From contig CAXXJQ010000003.1 of assembly GCA_963665045.2 (NCBI GenBank), forward strand, positions 496,001 to 560,000: a stretch of 64,000 bases of DNA. The letters are read 5' to 3'. The notes beneath the pieces were generated by a model, which saw only the letters and a list, made by a program, of their open reading frames with translations, was not told the origin of the DNA and searched no databases. Both the position numbers and the translations under genes were made by a program. This DNA comes from JAFGRU01 sp016934985 (GTDB lineage Bacteria; Desulfobacterota; Desulfuromonadia; Desulfuromonadales; JAAYDE01). Shown here piece by piece: positions 25,098 through 33,716 of this stretch (position 1 is the first letter of the stretch; each line of letters opens with the position of its first letter).

Positions 25098-26372
25098 CTA
25101 ATAGCCGAACATTCGGGGTAACCATAAAGTCAAGGCCGGGACGTAAGTAACAAGGAAAAGGACAAGGATGCTGATCAGGATCATCGGCAAACCTTCTTTG
25201 GCCGTTTGTTCGATGGTGACTCCGGCCATCGGGCTTGTAACGAAAAGGGTGATCCCAAACGGGGGCGTGGCTAATCCGATAACCAGGTTGACGCAGATGA
25301 TAACCCCGATCTGGAGAGGGTCGATTCCCATTGCCCAGGCGATGGGAGCCAGGATCGGTCCAAGGACGATGACAGAGGCATAGTCATCCATGAACATGCC
25401 GTTGATAAGGAGAAGAATATTCAGCAAAAAAAGGAAAAGCCAGACCGGAATCTGGGACATGGGACCGCTTACGGTCTGAATAATCTGTTCGTTCGAGATG
25501 GCCCACGCGGTGATAGTTGCACTTCCCGCGAGCATGATGACCAGACCGGAAGTAAGTGCCGTCTCCATAAAAATGGAGGGGAGATCGGACCATTTAACAT
25601 CTTTCATGACGAACATGGAGAGGAAAAAAGCATAGGCGGCGGCCGCTGCCGAGGCTTCAGTTACGGTGAATATCCCACCAAAGATTCCGCCAAGGATGAT
25701 GACCGGCAGCATCAATGCCGGGCAGGCCTTTCTGAACTGTCTCCATTTTTCCGGCCAGTCTCCGGTTTCATGGCAGGGGTAATTCCTCTTTCGGGCCAAA
25801 AAATAAATCACCAGCATCTGCGCGAGGGCGATCATGACGGCGGGAACGATGGAAGCGAGAAAAATGCCGGCGATTGAGGTTCGACCGACGGAAATGCAAT
25901 ATATGATCATCAAGACACTGGGTGGCATGATCGGTCCGAGCAGGGAGGCCGATGCCATCACTCCGGAAGCGTACCCTGCGGAGTATCCCTCCTCTTTCAT
26001 CATCGGGATAAGAAAAGAACCCAGTGAAGCAGTGGCTGCAACCGCAAGGCCGACAATGGCCCCCATAAAAAGGCAGGTGCCGACAGTCACAAGAGCAAGA
26101 GCCCCTCGCACATGTCCCACAAACGCATTAACGAAATCGGTCAGTGACTTGAGAAGACTTCCCTTGACCATTAATTGTCCGGTAAGAATGAAGAAAGGGA
26201 CGGCCAGCAGAGCAAAACCGTTCATCCCTTGAAACATTCTTTGGGAAACCAGTGTCAGGGGATAATCTCCAATCAGGAGATAGACAATCGAACTGAGAAT
26301 CAGATTGAAGGCAATGGGGAATCCGATCAGCAGCAACAGCACAAAACAAATGATCAAAGCCAGTAGCGCCAC
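25098..26372 (-). CDS. TRAP transporter large permease (DctM type)
   Basis: A 424-aa integral membrane protein with about twelve hydrophobic segments and DctM-family motifs (MNGFALLAVPFFILTGQLM, LGPIMPPSVLMIIY). It forms the translocation channel. The start is a GTG at 26370-26372 with only a weak AAAGG upstream. It is the first transporter gene after the regulator, 104 bases from the iclR stop, with no terminator seen in between, so co-transcription from the iclR promoter is likely. Confidence 0.92.
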   Translation of the reverse strand: MALLALIICFVLLLLIGFPIAFNLILSSIVYLLIGDYPLTLVSQRMFQGMNGFALLAVPFFILTGQLMVKGSLLKSLTDFVNAFVGHVRGALALVTVGTCLFMGAIVGLAVAATASLGSFLIPMMKEEGYSAGYASGVMASASLLGPIMPPSVLMIIYCISVGRTSIAGIFLASIVPAVMIALAQMLVIYFLARKRNYPCHETGDWPEKWRQFRKACPALMLPVIILGGIFGGIFTVTEASAAAAAYAFFLSMFVMKDVKWSDLPSIFMETALTSGLVIMLAGSATITAWAISNEQIIQTVSGPMSQIPVWLFLFLLNILLLINGMFMDDYASVIVLGPILAPIAWAMGIDPLQIGVIICVNLVIGLATPPFGITLFVTSPMAGVTIEQTAKEGLPMILISILVLFLVTYVPALTLWLPRMFGY

Positions 26373-26476
26373 TTAAAAACCTTTCCCGAAAATTAACCGT
26401 CCGAATGGTTTGCTAAGTTCTGTCTCTAATAATCCTGATTTTATTGCATCGCAAAACCGTTTTGAGGGAAACCTCA

Positions 26477-27256
26477 TCAGCTATTCTGTCTGTGATTCAA
26501 ATTGGATTTGCTTAGGAGCACTGAAATTTCATTTGCAGCATGCTGAACAGCTTCGATATTTTTCTTTAACGCTGTTTCAGAAAGACGGAAAATCGGACCA
26601 CTTACGGAAAGGCTTGCCGCTATTTTCTTATTTTGATTAAAAATCGGCGCGACAATCGAATAAGCCCCTTTTTCCCTCTCACCCTGGCTTACCGCATAAC
26701 CATCCTGGCGGATCTTTTCCAGATGCATCTCCAGCTCCTCTGGATTAACGATGGTTTCAGGGGTAAATTTTTCCAGGCCTTTACTGCTGATAAATTTCTT
26801 TCGTTCAGAGGGTGTAAGGTAAGCAAGAAGAACCTTGCCGGCCGCGCCGCAATGAAGGGGTAAAATCTTGCCTACCGGTGTGACTTTCGCCAAGTCAAAA
26901 TGGCTTTTTACAGCTTCAAGACAGATTCTTCGATTTTCATCGAGCCCATAGAGGGTAACCTCTTCCCCACAAGAGTCCCGAAGTTTCTCCATCACTGGTC
27001 GCGCCAGGTCCGGCAAATTCGTTTTATGAAGAAGTACGGCAGACCACTGATGAAATTTAATCCCCAGTCGATATTTACCGCTGGGCACGATCTGTTCAAT
27101 ACATTGCTTTTTAGCAAGCGTAGAAAGAATCCGTGAGACGGTACTCTGGTTCAGGCCGGTCAGGTGACTGATTTCGACAACCCTGAGGAGAGGGTTTTCA
27201 AGAGTAAAGCAGGAAAGGACGTCAACAGCTTTTTCGATAGATTTTATGAATGTCAT
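26477..27256 (-). CDS. IclR-family transcriptional regulator
   Basis: A 259-aa regulator with an N-terminal winged helix-turn-helix (residues 1-65, including RVVEISHLTGLNQSTVSRIL) and a C-terminal IclR effector domain (80-250). IclR proteins sense small organic acids and commonly control adjacent catabolic operons. I chose ATG 27256 over an upstream TTG. A 17-bp inverted repeat and consensus promoter lie directly upstream, indicating autoregulation and control of the whole downstream operon. Confidence 0.93.
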   Translation of the reverse strand: MTFIKSIEKAVDVLSCFTLENPLLRVVEISHLTGLNQSTVSRILSTLAKKQCIEQIVPSGKYRLGIKFHQWSAVLLHKTNLPDLARPVMEKLRDSCGEEVTLYGLDENRRICLEAVKSHFDLAKVTPVGKILPLHCGAAGKVLLAYLTPSERKKFISSKGLEKFTPETIVNPEELEMHLEKIRQDGYAVSQGEREKGAYSIVAPIFNQNKKIAASLSVSGPIFRLSETALKKNIEAVQHAANEISVLLSKSNLNHRQNS

Positions 27257-27263
27257 ATGTTTT

Positions 27264-27304
27264 TTATTGCACAATGTGAATGGTTATTTCATATCGTGCA
27301 ATAA
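27264..27304. promoter_or_regulatory. Candidate IclR operator
   Basis: TTATTGCACAATGTGAA (27264-27280), a 7-base spacer, and TTCATATCGTGCAATAA (27288-27304): 15 of 17 positions pair. It starts 8 bases upstream of the iclR ATG (in the sense of transcription it lies between promoter and gene) and touches the -10 element, so a bound regulator would block initiation. Confidence 0.8.
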
Positions 27305-27331
27305 TTATATTTCCCGCAATATTATTGTCAA
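27304..27331 (-). promoter_or_regulatory. Consensus sigma-70 promoter of the iclR-TRAP-larA operon
   Basis: On the minus strand: TTGACA (27331-27326), 16-base spacer, TATAAT (27309-27304). Both hexamers match consensus exactly. Start of transcription is expected near 27297, inside the inverted repeat. Confidence 0.85.
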
Positions 27332-28064
27332 GTTTAATTTACAGTTTTTCAAAAGCGTTCCTGGGGATTATTTGATTTGTCAGTTTGTCGAAAGAAAAAA
27401 CGAACCAGATATCAGACTGAGGACTGATATTTAAGATTTTCCATTTTTAGTTTGGTCATCGGTAGAGCCGGGACCCCTGGTGGAAATCAGCCCTTTTTTC
27501 CGTCCTTCGCGGGCGGTCCGGCCCTGTGTCCATTGGCTTTTTTTCTGGCAGGTCTAATAAAAGGAGGGCAGACTCCGCCTAATGCGCCCTCATTATAATC
27601 GTTTTTTTTATTGCAGGGTTATATCTGGCTGTCGGATAGTTTTCCCAGGCTCGTGTCCAATAGCTAAAAAACTTTTACGCTCTTTACTATTTTTGGGTTC
27701 TTTGGACCGGATTTGGTCTCCCGTCTTGAACGGTAGGCCAACCTTTTGACCGGATAAAAAGGTTTCTGGTTCAGCTTTAAGAGACCGAATTGGAATCGCT
27801 CCATTTTTTTGGCAGAACAGGAACACGCGTGAGCCTCAGCTGCCCCGAACTGCCACAAAATGACCTGGAAGTTTTCCGGTTTTTTGTCGTTTAATAGACT
27901 TATTAGGTGATAGATCGCAGCTCGTAGTCGAAAGAATCATTTTTAAAAGTTGAGCCGCCACTCAAGAGCTGATATTTAAATTGGCGGTTATGGCAGAAGT
28001 CTTCTTTTGTTGGGGTAAAAGTACGGGAAGTCCTGCCGGGTGGCATTCCGGCCCGGGAAATCCA
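27332..28064. other. Intergenic region without a convincing gene
   Basis: About 730 bases between the iclR promoter and the miaB promoter. A 72-codon minus-strand frame (27608-27826) has no recognisable content or Shine-Dalgarno and I do not call it. GC-rich stretches near 27500 (CTTCGCGGGCGGTCCGG) may be weak hairpins. Nothing else seen. Confidence 0.5.
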
Positions 28065-28094
28065 TTGACTTTTCTCGATCTATCCACTTACCAT
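28065..28094 (+). promoter_or_regulatory. Possible miaB promoter
   Basis: TTGACT (28065-28070), 18-base spacer, TACCAT (28089-28094), about 30 bases before the miaB ATG. The -35 is good, the -10 weak. Confidence 0.4.
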
Positions 28095-28124
28095 TTCGGC
28101 AAAATCGATAGGGATTTGGCACTT

Positions 28125-29447
28125 ATGGAAAAAAAATTCTACTTGGAGACTTTCGGATGCCAGATGAATGTCGTGGACTCCGAACAGATTGCCGGTTTAC
28201 TGGAGGAAATGGGCTATGAGCCGACCAGCATCCCGGAAGAGGCCGACCTGATTCTGCTCAACACCTGCACTATCCGGGAAAAAGCGGAAAGAAAGGTTGT
28301 CGGCCACCTCTGGCAGTTCAAGCCCCTTAAAGAGAGCAATCCCGAGTTGATCATCGCCGTGGGCGGCTGTGTCGCCCAACAGGAAGGTGAACGCCTTTTG
28401 GAACAGCTTCCCCATGTGGGTGTGGTGTTTGGTACCCATAATATTCACCGCTTACCGGAAATGATCCAAAATGCACAGAAGGGGCGGCGCAGTCATGAAG
28501 TCGCCTTTCTGGACAAGGAGAGCCGTCTGCGTCTGTTCCCGACAAGACGCTGCGACGGAAGCATCAGTCAATTTGTTACGGTGATGCAGGGGTGCGATAA
28601 TTTTTGTGCCTATTGTGTAGTGCCTCATGTGCGGGGCCGGGAAATAAGCCGCCCCAGTACGGAAATCGTCGCGGAAGTCCGACGACTGGCGGAAAATGGC
28701 ACCCGCGAAGTCACCTTGGTCGGGCAGAACGTCAATTCTTATGGCAATTATCTTCCTGATGGACTTTCCTTTGCCGGACTTCTGGTCCGGGTCCATGAGA
28801 TTCCTGAAATTGAGCGGATCCGTTTTGTGACCTCCCATCCTCGGGATATATCCGATGAGTTAATCAAGTGTTTTGCCGACTTGCCCAAACTCTGCAGTCA
28901 TATCCATTTGCCTTTTCAGAGCGGTTCCGATCGGATTCTCGGGCTTATGGGGCGGGGTTACAGCCGTCGGGCCTATCTGGACAAAGTAGCTTTTTTGAAG
29001 CGGGTCTGCCCTGATATCCGCTTGACCACAGATATCATCGTCGGTTTCCCCGGCGAGACTGAAGAAGATTTTCAAGATACCCTGGCTTTAGTTGAAGAGG
29101 TACGCTTCGCTGACGCCTTTACCTTCCTTTATTCGCCGCGGCCCAACACACGGGCTTTGAATTTGCAAGACGAAACCCCTGGCGTGGTGAAGCAGCAGCG
29201 ATTTCAATGCCTTCTGGACATTCAGGAGCAGGTCAGTCTGGAAGTCTGGGCTGGCGATGTCGGCAAAAACTTCCCGGTTCTAGTGGAAGGGGAGAGCCGC
29301 CGGGGCAACGGTCAGATCTTCGGGCGAACGGTCTGGAACCGGATTGTCAATTTCAACGGCGGGTCGGAGCTGATCGGCCGAACGGTCCCGGTTAAAATTA
29401 TCGCTTCTTATAAAAACTCCCAATTGGGAGAATCTGTTAAAATTTAA
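28125..29447 (+). CDS. miaB: tRNA-2-methylthio-N6-dimethylallyladenosine synthase
   Basis: MiaB is a radical-SAM methylthiotransferase that modifies A37 of tRNAs reading UNN codons. The 440-aa protein has the N-terminal UPF0004 domain with its three cluster cysteines (ETFGCQMNVVDSE, NTCTIREKAERK, GGCVAQ), the radical-SAM CxxxCxxC (CDNFCAYC), and a C-terminal TRAM domain. I chose ATG 28125, which gives the standard N-terminus MEKKFYLETFGCQ; earlier in-frame starts add 48 residues with no family counterpart. Confidence 0.95.
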   Translation: MEKKFYLETFGCQMNVVDSEQIAGLLEEMGYEPTSIPEEADLILLNTCTIREKAERKVVGHLWQFKPLKESNPELIIAVGGCVAQQEGERLLEQLPHVGVVFGTHNIHRLPEMIQNAQKGRRSHEVAFLDKESRLRLFPTRRCDGSISQFVTVMQGCDNFCAYCVVPHVRGREISRPSTEIVAEVRRLAENGTREVTLVGQNVNSYGNYLPDGLSFAGLLVRVHEIPEIERIRFVTSHPRDISDELIKCFADLPKLCSHIHLPFQSGSDRILGLMGRGYSRRAYLDKVAFLKRVCPDIRLTTDIIVGFPGETEEDFQDTLALVEEVRFADAFTFLYSPRPNTRALNLQDETPGVVKQQRFQCLLDIQEQVSLEVWAGDVGKNFPVLVEGESRRGNGQIFGRTVWNRIVNFNGGSELIGRTVPVKIIASYKNSQLGESVKI

Positions 29448-29560
29448 TTGTCCCGCAATATGTTTATGATGTGCTTAAAAAAGCATCTCTGACTCTCATT
29501 TTTTTGACGATTCCCGCTTCCTTCGGGAAATTCCGGATTACAACCTATTGGTGATGGCTC

Positions 29561-31411
29561 ATGGCAAAGGGTAGAATCCTGGCAATCGATGATGAGCGGT
29601 TTTTTCGGCGTTTTTATGAAGACCTTCTCGGGGCCGAAGGCTATCGGGTCGTTACCGCGCTCAGTGGCAGCAAGGGCCTGGATCATGTTTACCGCGAGGA
29701 ATTTGACCTTATAATTCTCGATATGGATCTTGGGGAGGAAAATTCCCTGGAAGTGGCGGAACTGATCAGGCAGTTGAGCCCCGATCAGGAAATCATGGCG
29801 GTAACCCGGCAGAAAGACGTTAACCTGGCGGTTCAGGCCATGAAAAAAGGGGTAACCGAATACCTTCTTAAGCCTATTGATCCCGAGGCTTTTCTCCTGT
29901 TGATCAACAAGATTCTTTTCCGGCAGGCTTTAAAATGTGAACACTCCAAACTGATTGACGAAAATGTCGATTATTTCTCAATCCTTGCGTCCTATCGTAA
30001 ATGCCTTGATTTGCTGAAGATTCACGGGCTTGATCGTCTGGCTGATTTCATTGCCGATCTCATGATGGAAATTCTTCAAGCCGACGGTGCCGCGCTCTGG
30101 CTTTTTCGGGACATGGCCAACCATTACCGCCTGCGTTGCGCCAGGGGACTGGCCAACGTGCCGCCGGAAAAAAATATTTTTCAGCCGACGGAAGCCGAAC
30201 GCTGTGCCTTTTCGAGCGGGGAAGCTATGTTTGGCGATGGGGCCGCAACACTTCAGGTACCCATCAATTTCGGCAACGAAACCCTTGCACTGGTTCAGGT
30301 GGAAGCACCCAGCGGGCGAAAAAATTTCAACCGCCGTGACCTGAAAGTGGCAACCATGGTGGCGGAGATTGCAGCTACCGGTTTGCACAATGTTCTCCTG
30401 TTCCGGAGCCTTGAACGAAATATTCTTCGTTCCCCGGGGAGCGAAGCCTACAATATGGTTTTTTTCAGGGATTATGCCTCCAAGGAGATTCACAAGGCTC
30501 AGCGATATGGACGTGACCTTTCAATTTCAAAGTTGCGGATCAAAAACTATGCTCAGCTGAAAGGCGCATTCCAGGACCGTGAGGTTGAGGAGGGTATCGG
30601 CAGCCTGGTTAACGCCATCAATATTACCCTTCGTGAGGCCGATATCATTGCCAAGGACGGACCGGACGAGTTTTTTATTTTTCTTCCGGAAACCGACTAT
30701 TGGGGGGCTCTGCTCGCTCAAAGGCGAATTCTGAGGATTTTAAAATCAAAACTGATGGTTCACAGCCTCAAGAAAAGCCTCCCCATCAAAGTGGTTATGC
30801 GTTCAGCTTCCTGCTCGCTGGATGGCAACTCTTTCAAGCAGTTGACGGAAACTGCAGAGGAGCGTCTCAGGGAACTTGATTCAAGCCTGATTTTTAAGTA
30901 CGGCTTGGAAGAGCTGCCTTTCTGGGAGTCGGTGGACAAACTGATGGGAGAAATTCCCCACGACTGCCCTGGCGACTCCGCATATTTTCAGGATTGTCAT
31001 GTTTCAATAACCGAAGAATCTGTCGAGAGGGTTTTCCAGTCCTTTTACCACGAATTGATAGAGGCCAATCGAGTGCGTGGTTTTATCTATTATGGCTGTG
31101 GCAACTTTGAGCGCGTCAGGGAACAGCTTCCACACCTGGGTCGTATCGAGAATTCGGCGACCTCCATATTCCTTCTGGGCGGGAGCCAGAGAGAAAACTG
31201 GAGCTACCAGCGCATCGTTCCCATCTATATTTCGGAACCCAACTTTACCGAGGCGCCCTTTTTCCTCTATTTGAGCGAAGAGTTTGCTTATGCCCTTCTG
31301 ACCAGGCGGAAAGGGGATAAGTGGTTCGGTTTTCATAGTTCTGATTTTTATTTTGTCGAAAGTATGATTCTCAAACTCCAGGAACAGTATCGACTTCAGG
31401 AAGAAATCTGA
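29561..31411 (+). CDS. Response regulator: REC-GAF-degenerate GGDEF plus C-terminal domain
   Basis: A 616-aa cytoplasmic signalling protein. Residues 1-125 are a receiver (acidic pair DDE, phospho-acceptor in ILDMDLG, conserved K in LLKPID). Residues 150-285 resemble GAF. Residues 300-430 align with GGDEF domains, but the active-site motif is GPDEF (367-371), so cyclase activity is doubtful. Residues 440-616 are a domain I do not recognise. The next gene starts three bases after the stop and the third overlaps, so these form one operon. Possibly a c-di-GMP or phosphorylation-responsive scaffold. Confidence 0.75.
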   Translation: MAKGRILAIDDERFFRRFYEDLLGAEGYRVVTALSGSKGLDHVYREEFDLIILDMDLGEENSLEVAELIRQLSPDQEIMAVTRQKDVNLAVQAMKKGVTEYLLKPIDPEAFLLLINKILFRQALKCEHSKLIDENVDYFSILASYRKCLDLLKIHGLDRLADFIADLMMEILQADGAALWLFRDMANHYRLRCARGLANVPPEKNIFQPTEAERCAFSSGEAMFGDGAATLQVPINFGNETLALVQVEAPSGRKNFNRRDLKVATMVAEIAATGLHNVLLFRSLERNILRSPGSEAYNMVFFRDYASKEIHKAQRYGRDLSISKLRIKNYAQLKGAFQDREVEEGIGSLVNAINITLREADIIAKDGPDEFFIFLPETDYWGALLAQRRILRILKSKLMVHSLKKSLPIKVVMRSASCSLDGNSFKQLTETAEERLRELDSSLIFKYGLEELPFWESVDKLMGEIPHDCPGDSAYFQDCHVSITEESVERVFQSFYHELIEANRVRGFIYYGCGNFERVREQLPHLGRIENSATSIFLLGGSQRENWSYQRIVPIYISEPNFTEAPFFLYLSEEFAYALLTRRKGDKWFGFHSSDFYFVESMILKLQEQYRLQEEI

Positions 31412-31414
31412 CCA

Positions 31415-32908
31415 ATGGGCAAAAAACCTCTTCATTTAATTATCGCTGGAGATATTCCTGAACTGGCATTCATGCCAAAACTTCTTGATCAACAGGGTTT
31501 TTCGGTTCAGTTCTGTAAGGACGGGCCTGAAGTTCTGCAGGTTGCACTCACCACTCCCCCACAACTGATCGTGATGGATGTCAATCTGGCTCTTCTGCCT
31601 TTGGCAAGGCTGGTGAAAATCCTTAGGAGCAATCCCAAAACCCTGGAGATTCCTTTCTTCGTCATCGGTTCGCAGGAGGACGGCAAACATGTCATGAAAT
31701 TCCTGCAGCGGGACAAGGACGCTTTTGTTGTCCGGCCTTTCAACCAGGAGCAGATGACCAACCGCATTGGGCGAATACTGAAAAAAACGGTACATGTCGG
31801 GGAACTGGCTGATGGAAAAAGCGAAATTGAAGGAAACCTCAATCAGATATCCCTGGTCGATCTGTTGCAGATTTTTTATCTCAACCGCAAAGATGGCATC
31901 CTTTCCCTGGAGTGCGCCAAGGAAAAAGCGACGATCTACCTGTTGGAAGGGAATGTCGTCAATGCCCAGGTTGGTTCCGTCGATGGTGAAAAGGCTTTTT
32001 TCCGTTTGCTGGCTTGGGAAAAGGGGAACTTCTGGTTCACTCCTGCCGGGGTGAACTGCGAAAACAAGATCAACCATCCTACCGATTACCTTATAATGGA
32101 GGGCTTGCGGCAGAAGGACGAAATGGTATCCCAGGCAGATTCCCTGCTTGGCAGGGGAAATTGCATCAAACTCCGCGTTCCAAAGGATCATCTGCCAAAA
32201 GGTTTGCGTCCTTCAACCCAGGAGATTCTCACTCTTCTTAACCATTATGACAACGTGGCCGAGATCCTCGACAAGTGCCCTCGTCCCGATTACGAGGTTT
32301 TGCATATCCTTAAGGTCCTGCTGGAAAAAGGCCTGATCGGAAAATTTTCGAAAGCAGGTGCGCACCTGAAAAAAGACGACCAGCCTCTGTTGTCGGCGGA
32401 AACCATCCTTTCTATTCGGGACTGCCTGGGTGAGAGAGATGCACTTTTGGAAGAAGGCTCGGCCAAGGTGGTCGTTCTGACCTCATCGGCACAGGAACTT
32501 GCTGATTTTGCTGAAATATTCCAGGGTATTCAGGAGTTTGAACCTGAAGCAGGGTGGGAAACCAGTGACACCGTATTTCGGGTCGGTGATTTCGGCCGGT
32601 TGCGGGTTGCGGACAACTTTTTTCTGCGCCTCTTTTCCCTCTCTTCCAAGCCGGAAGGGAGTCCTTTGTGGGCGCCTTTCTGCCGTCGAGTTATAGGGGT
32701 GATCTCACTCTCCCCCTATGGAGGCAAAGCTGAGGCCGAGTCCTTTTTTCAGCGTCGCAGGGTTCCTGTTTTCAGGGTAAGGCTGGACAAACCCCACGGC
32801 GATGAAATATGCTTATTGCCGGGAAACCGTTCCGGGCTTCGAAAGCTTCTGGCAAATTTTGCATCGGCCTTTCTGGCTAAACATATTGTGACGAGGGAAA
32901 TTCCATGA
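31415..32908 (+). CDS. REC-DUF4388 (PATAN) protein with degenerate GTPase-like C-terminus
   Basis: A 497-aa protein. Residues 1-115 are receiver-like with acceptor D55 (LIVMDVNLA), but the N-terminal acidic pair is reduced to one Asp and the conserved Lys is Arg (VVRPFN), so phosphorylation may be weak. Residues 133-225 are a DUF4388/PATAN domain (EGNLNQISLVDLLQIFYLNRK, shown in part; GILSLE; IYLLEGNVVNAQVG). Residues 345-490 look like a small-GTPase-like fold without a readable P-loop. Similar DUF4388 proteins occur in gliding and motility signalling. It is sandwiched in a tight three-gene operon. Confidence 0.68.
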   Translation: MGKKPLHLIIAGDIPELAFMPKLLDQQGFSVQFCKDGPEVLQVALTTPPQLIVMDVNLALLPLARLVKILRSNPKTLEIPFFVIGSQEDGKHVMKFLQRDKDAFVVRPFNQEQMTNRIGRILKKTVHVGELADGKSEIEGNLNQISLVDLLQIFYLNRKDGILSLECAKEKATIYLLEGNVVNAQVGSVDGEKAFFRLLAWEKGNFWFTPAGVNCENKINHPTDYLIMEGLRQKDEMVSQADSLLGRGNCIKLRVPKDHLPKGLRPSTQEILTLLNHYDNVAEILDKCPRPDYEVLHILKVLLEKGLIGKFSKAGAHLKKDDQPLLSAETILSIRDCLGERDALLEEGSAKVVVLTSSAQELADFAEIFQGIQEFEPEAGWETSDTVFRVGDFGRLRVADNFFLRLFSLSSKPEGSPLWAPFCRRVIGVISLSPYGGKAEAESFFQRRRVPVFRVRLDKPHGDEICLLPGNRSGLRKLLANFASAFLAKHIVTREIP

Positions 32909-33567
32909 TTGATCTGCATACCCATTCCATTTTCAGCGACGGTGAACTGATTCCATCCGAACTTGTCCGGCGAGCCGCGGTTGCCGGCTATCGCGCAGTT
33001 GCCATAACTGATCATGCGGATTTTTCAAATTTTGACCACATGCTTCCGCGGCTGGCCAAGGTGGCTAAGAAGCTGACCGGTAATTGCGGACTCGAAGTGC
33101 TTTTCGGCGTCGAACTGACCCATATGCCGCCTGGACTCATCGGCGAGGCAACGCTTGAGGCTCGGCATCTGGGTGCCCAGCTGGTCATCTGTCACGGTGA
33201 GACCATCTCGGAGCCGGTGGCGCAGGGAACCAACCGTGCCGCCATTGAAGCGGGCGTCGATATCCTGGCCCATCCGGGGTTGATCAGTGAGGAAGAGGTT
33301 CTGCTGGCCAGAGAAAAGGGGGTTGCTCTCGAAATAACTACCCGCAAGGGGCATTCCCTCTGCAATGGCCATGTGGCGGCCCTGGCCCGGAAATGCCAGG
33401 CTGATCTGATCATTGCCACCGACAGCCACTCCCCCGACGATTTGACCCCTTGGGAAAAAGCCCGCAAAGTGGCTCTGGGGGCAGGACTTTCCGAGGAAGA
33501 GGTAGAAAAAGCCCGCAATAATTCCCTGCGTATTGTCGAGCGCCTGCTTGGAAGAACATTGGCCTGA
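32905..33567 (+). CDS. PHP-domain phosphoesterase (histidinol-phosphatase-like)
   Basis: A 220-aa PHP-domain metallo-phosphoesterase. Metal-binding motifs are visible: DLHTHSIFSDG at the N-terminus, AITDHAD, GVELTH, CHGE, AHPG and ATDSHSPDD. Family members hydrolyse phosphate monoesters such as histidinol phosphate. It overlaps the preceding signalling gene by ATGA, so translational coupling is likely; a link to signalling (for instance nucleotide turnover) is only a guess. Confidence 0.85.
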   Translation: MIDLHTHSIFSDGELIPSELVRRAAVAGYRAVAITDHADFSNFDHMLPRLAKVAKKLTGNCGLEVLFGVELTHMPPGLIGEATLEARHLGAQLVICHGETISEPVAQGTNRAAIEAGVDILAHPGLISEEEVLLAREKGVALEITTRKGHSLCNGHVAALARKCQADLIIATDSHSPDDLTPWEKARKVALGAGLSEEEVEKARNNSLRIVERLLGRTLA

Positions 33568-33580
33568 AGAAAACATCTAT

Positions 33581-33665
33581 TTACCGGCGAGCACGCTGAG
33601 AACGTCGAGACAAAGCTTTTAAAAGTAACCTTTTTGTTTTTCTCTGCGTACTCTGCGGTTTGTTT
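33581..33665. repeat. Degraded CGCAGAG-type inverted repeat
   Basis: ACCGGCGAGCACGCTGAGAA at the left and TTTCTCTGCGTACTCTGCGG at the right form loose inverted copies about 40 bases apart, between the PHP gene and the M42 peptidase gene. Same family as near 13.6, 40.6 and 41.4 kb. Confidence 0.65.
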
Positions 33666-33716
33666 TTGTGCCCTGACGTTTTTTGTGCTCGCGTGAGGTA
33701 TTAATCAGGAGAAGGA

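Noticed and set aside
27608..27826. 72-codon minus-strand frame upstream of miaB
   Set aside because: No start signal, no motif, and low-complexity Lys/Ser/Pro content; not enough to call a gene.
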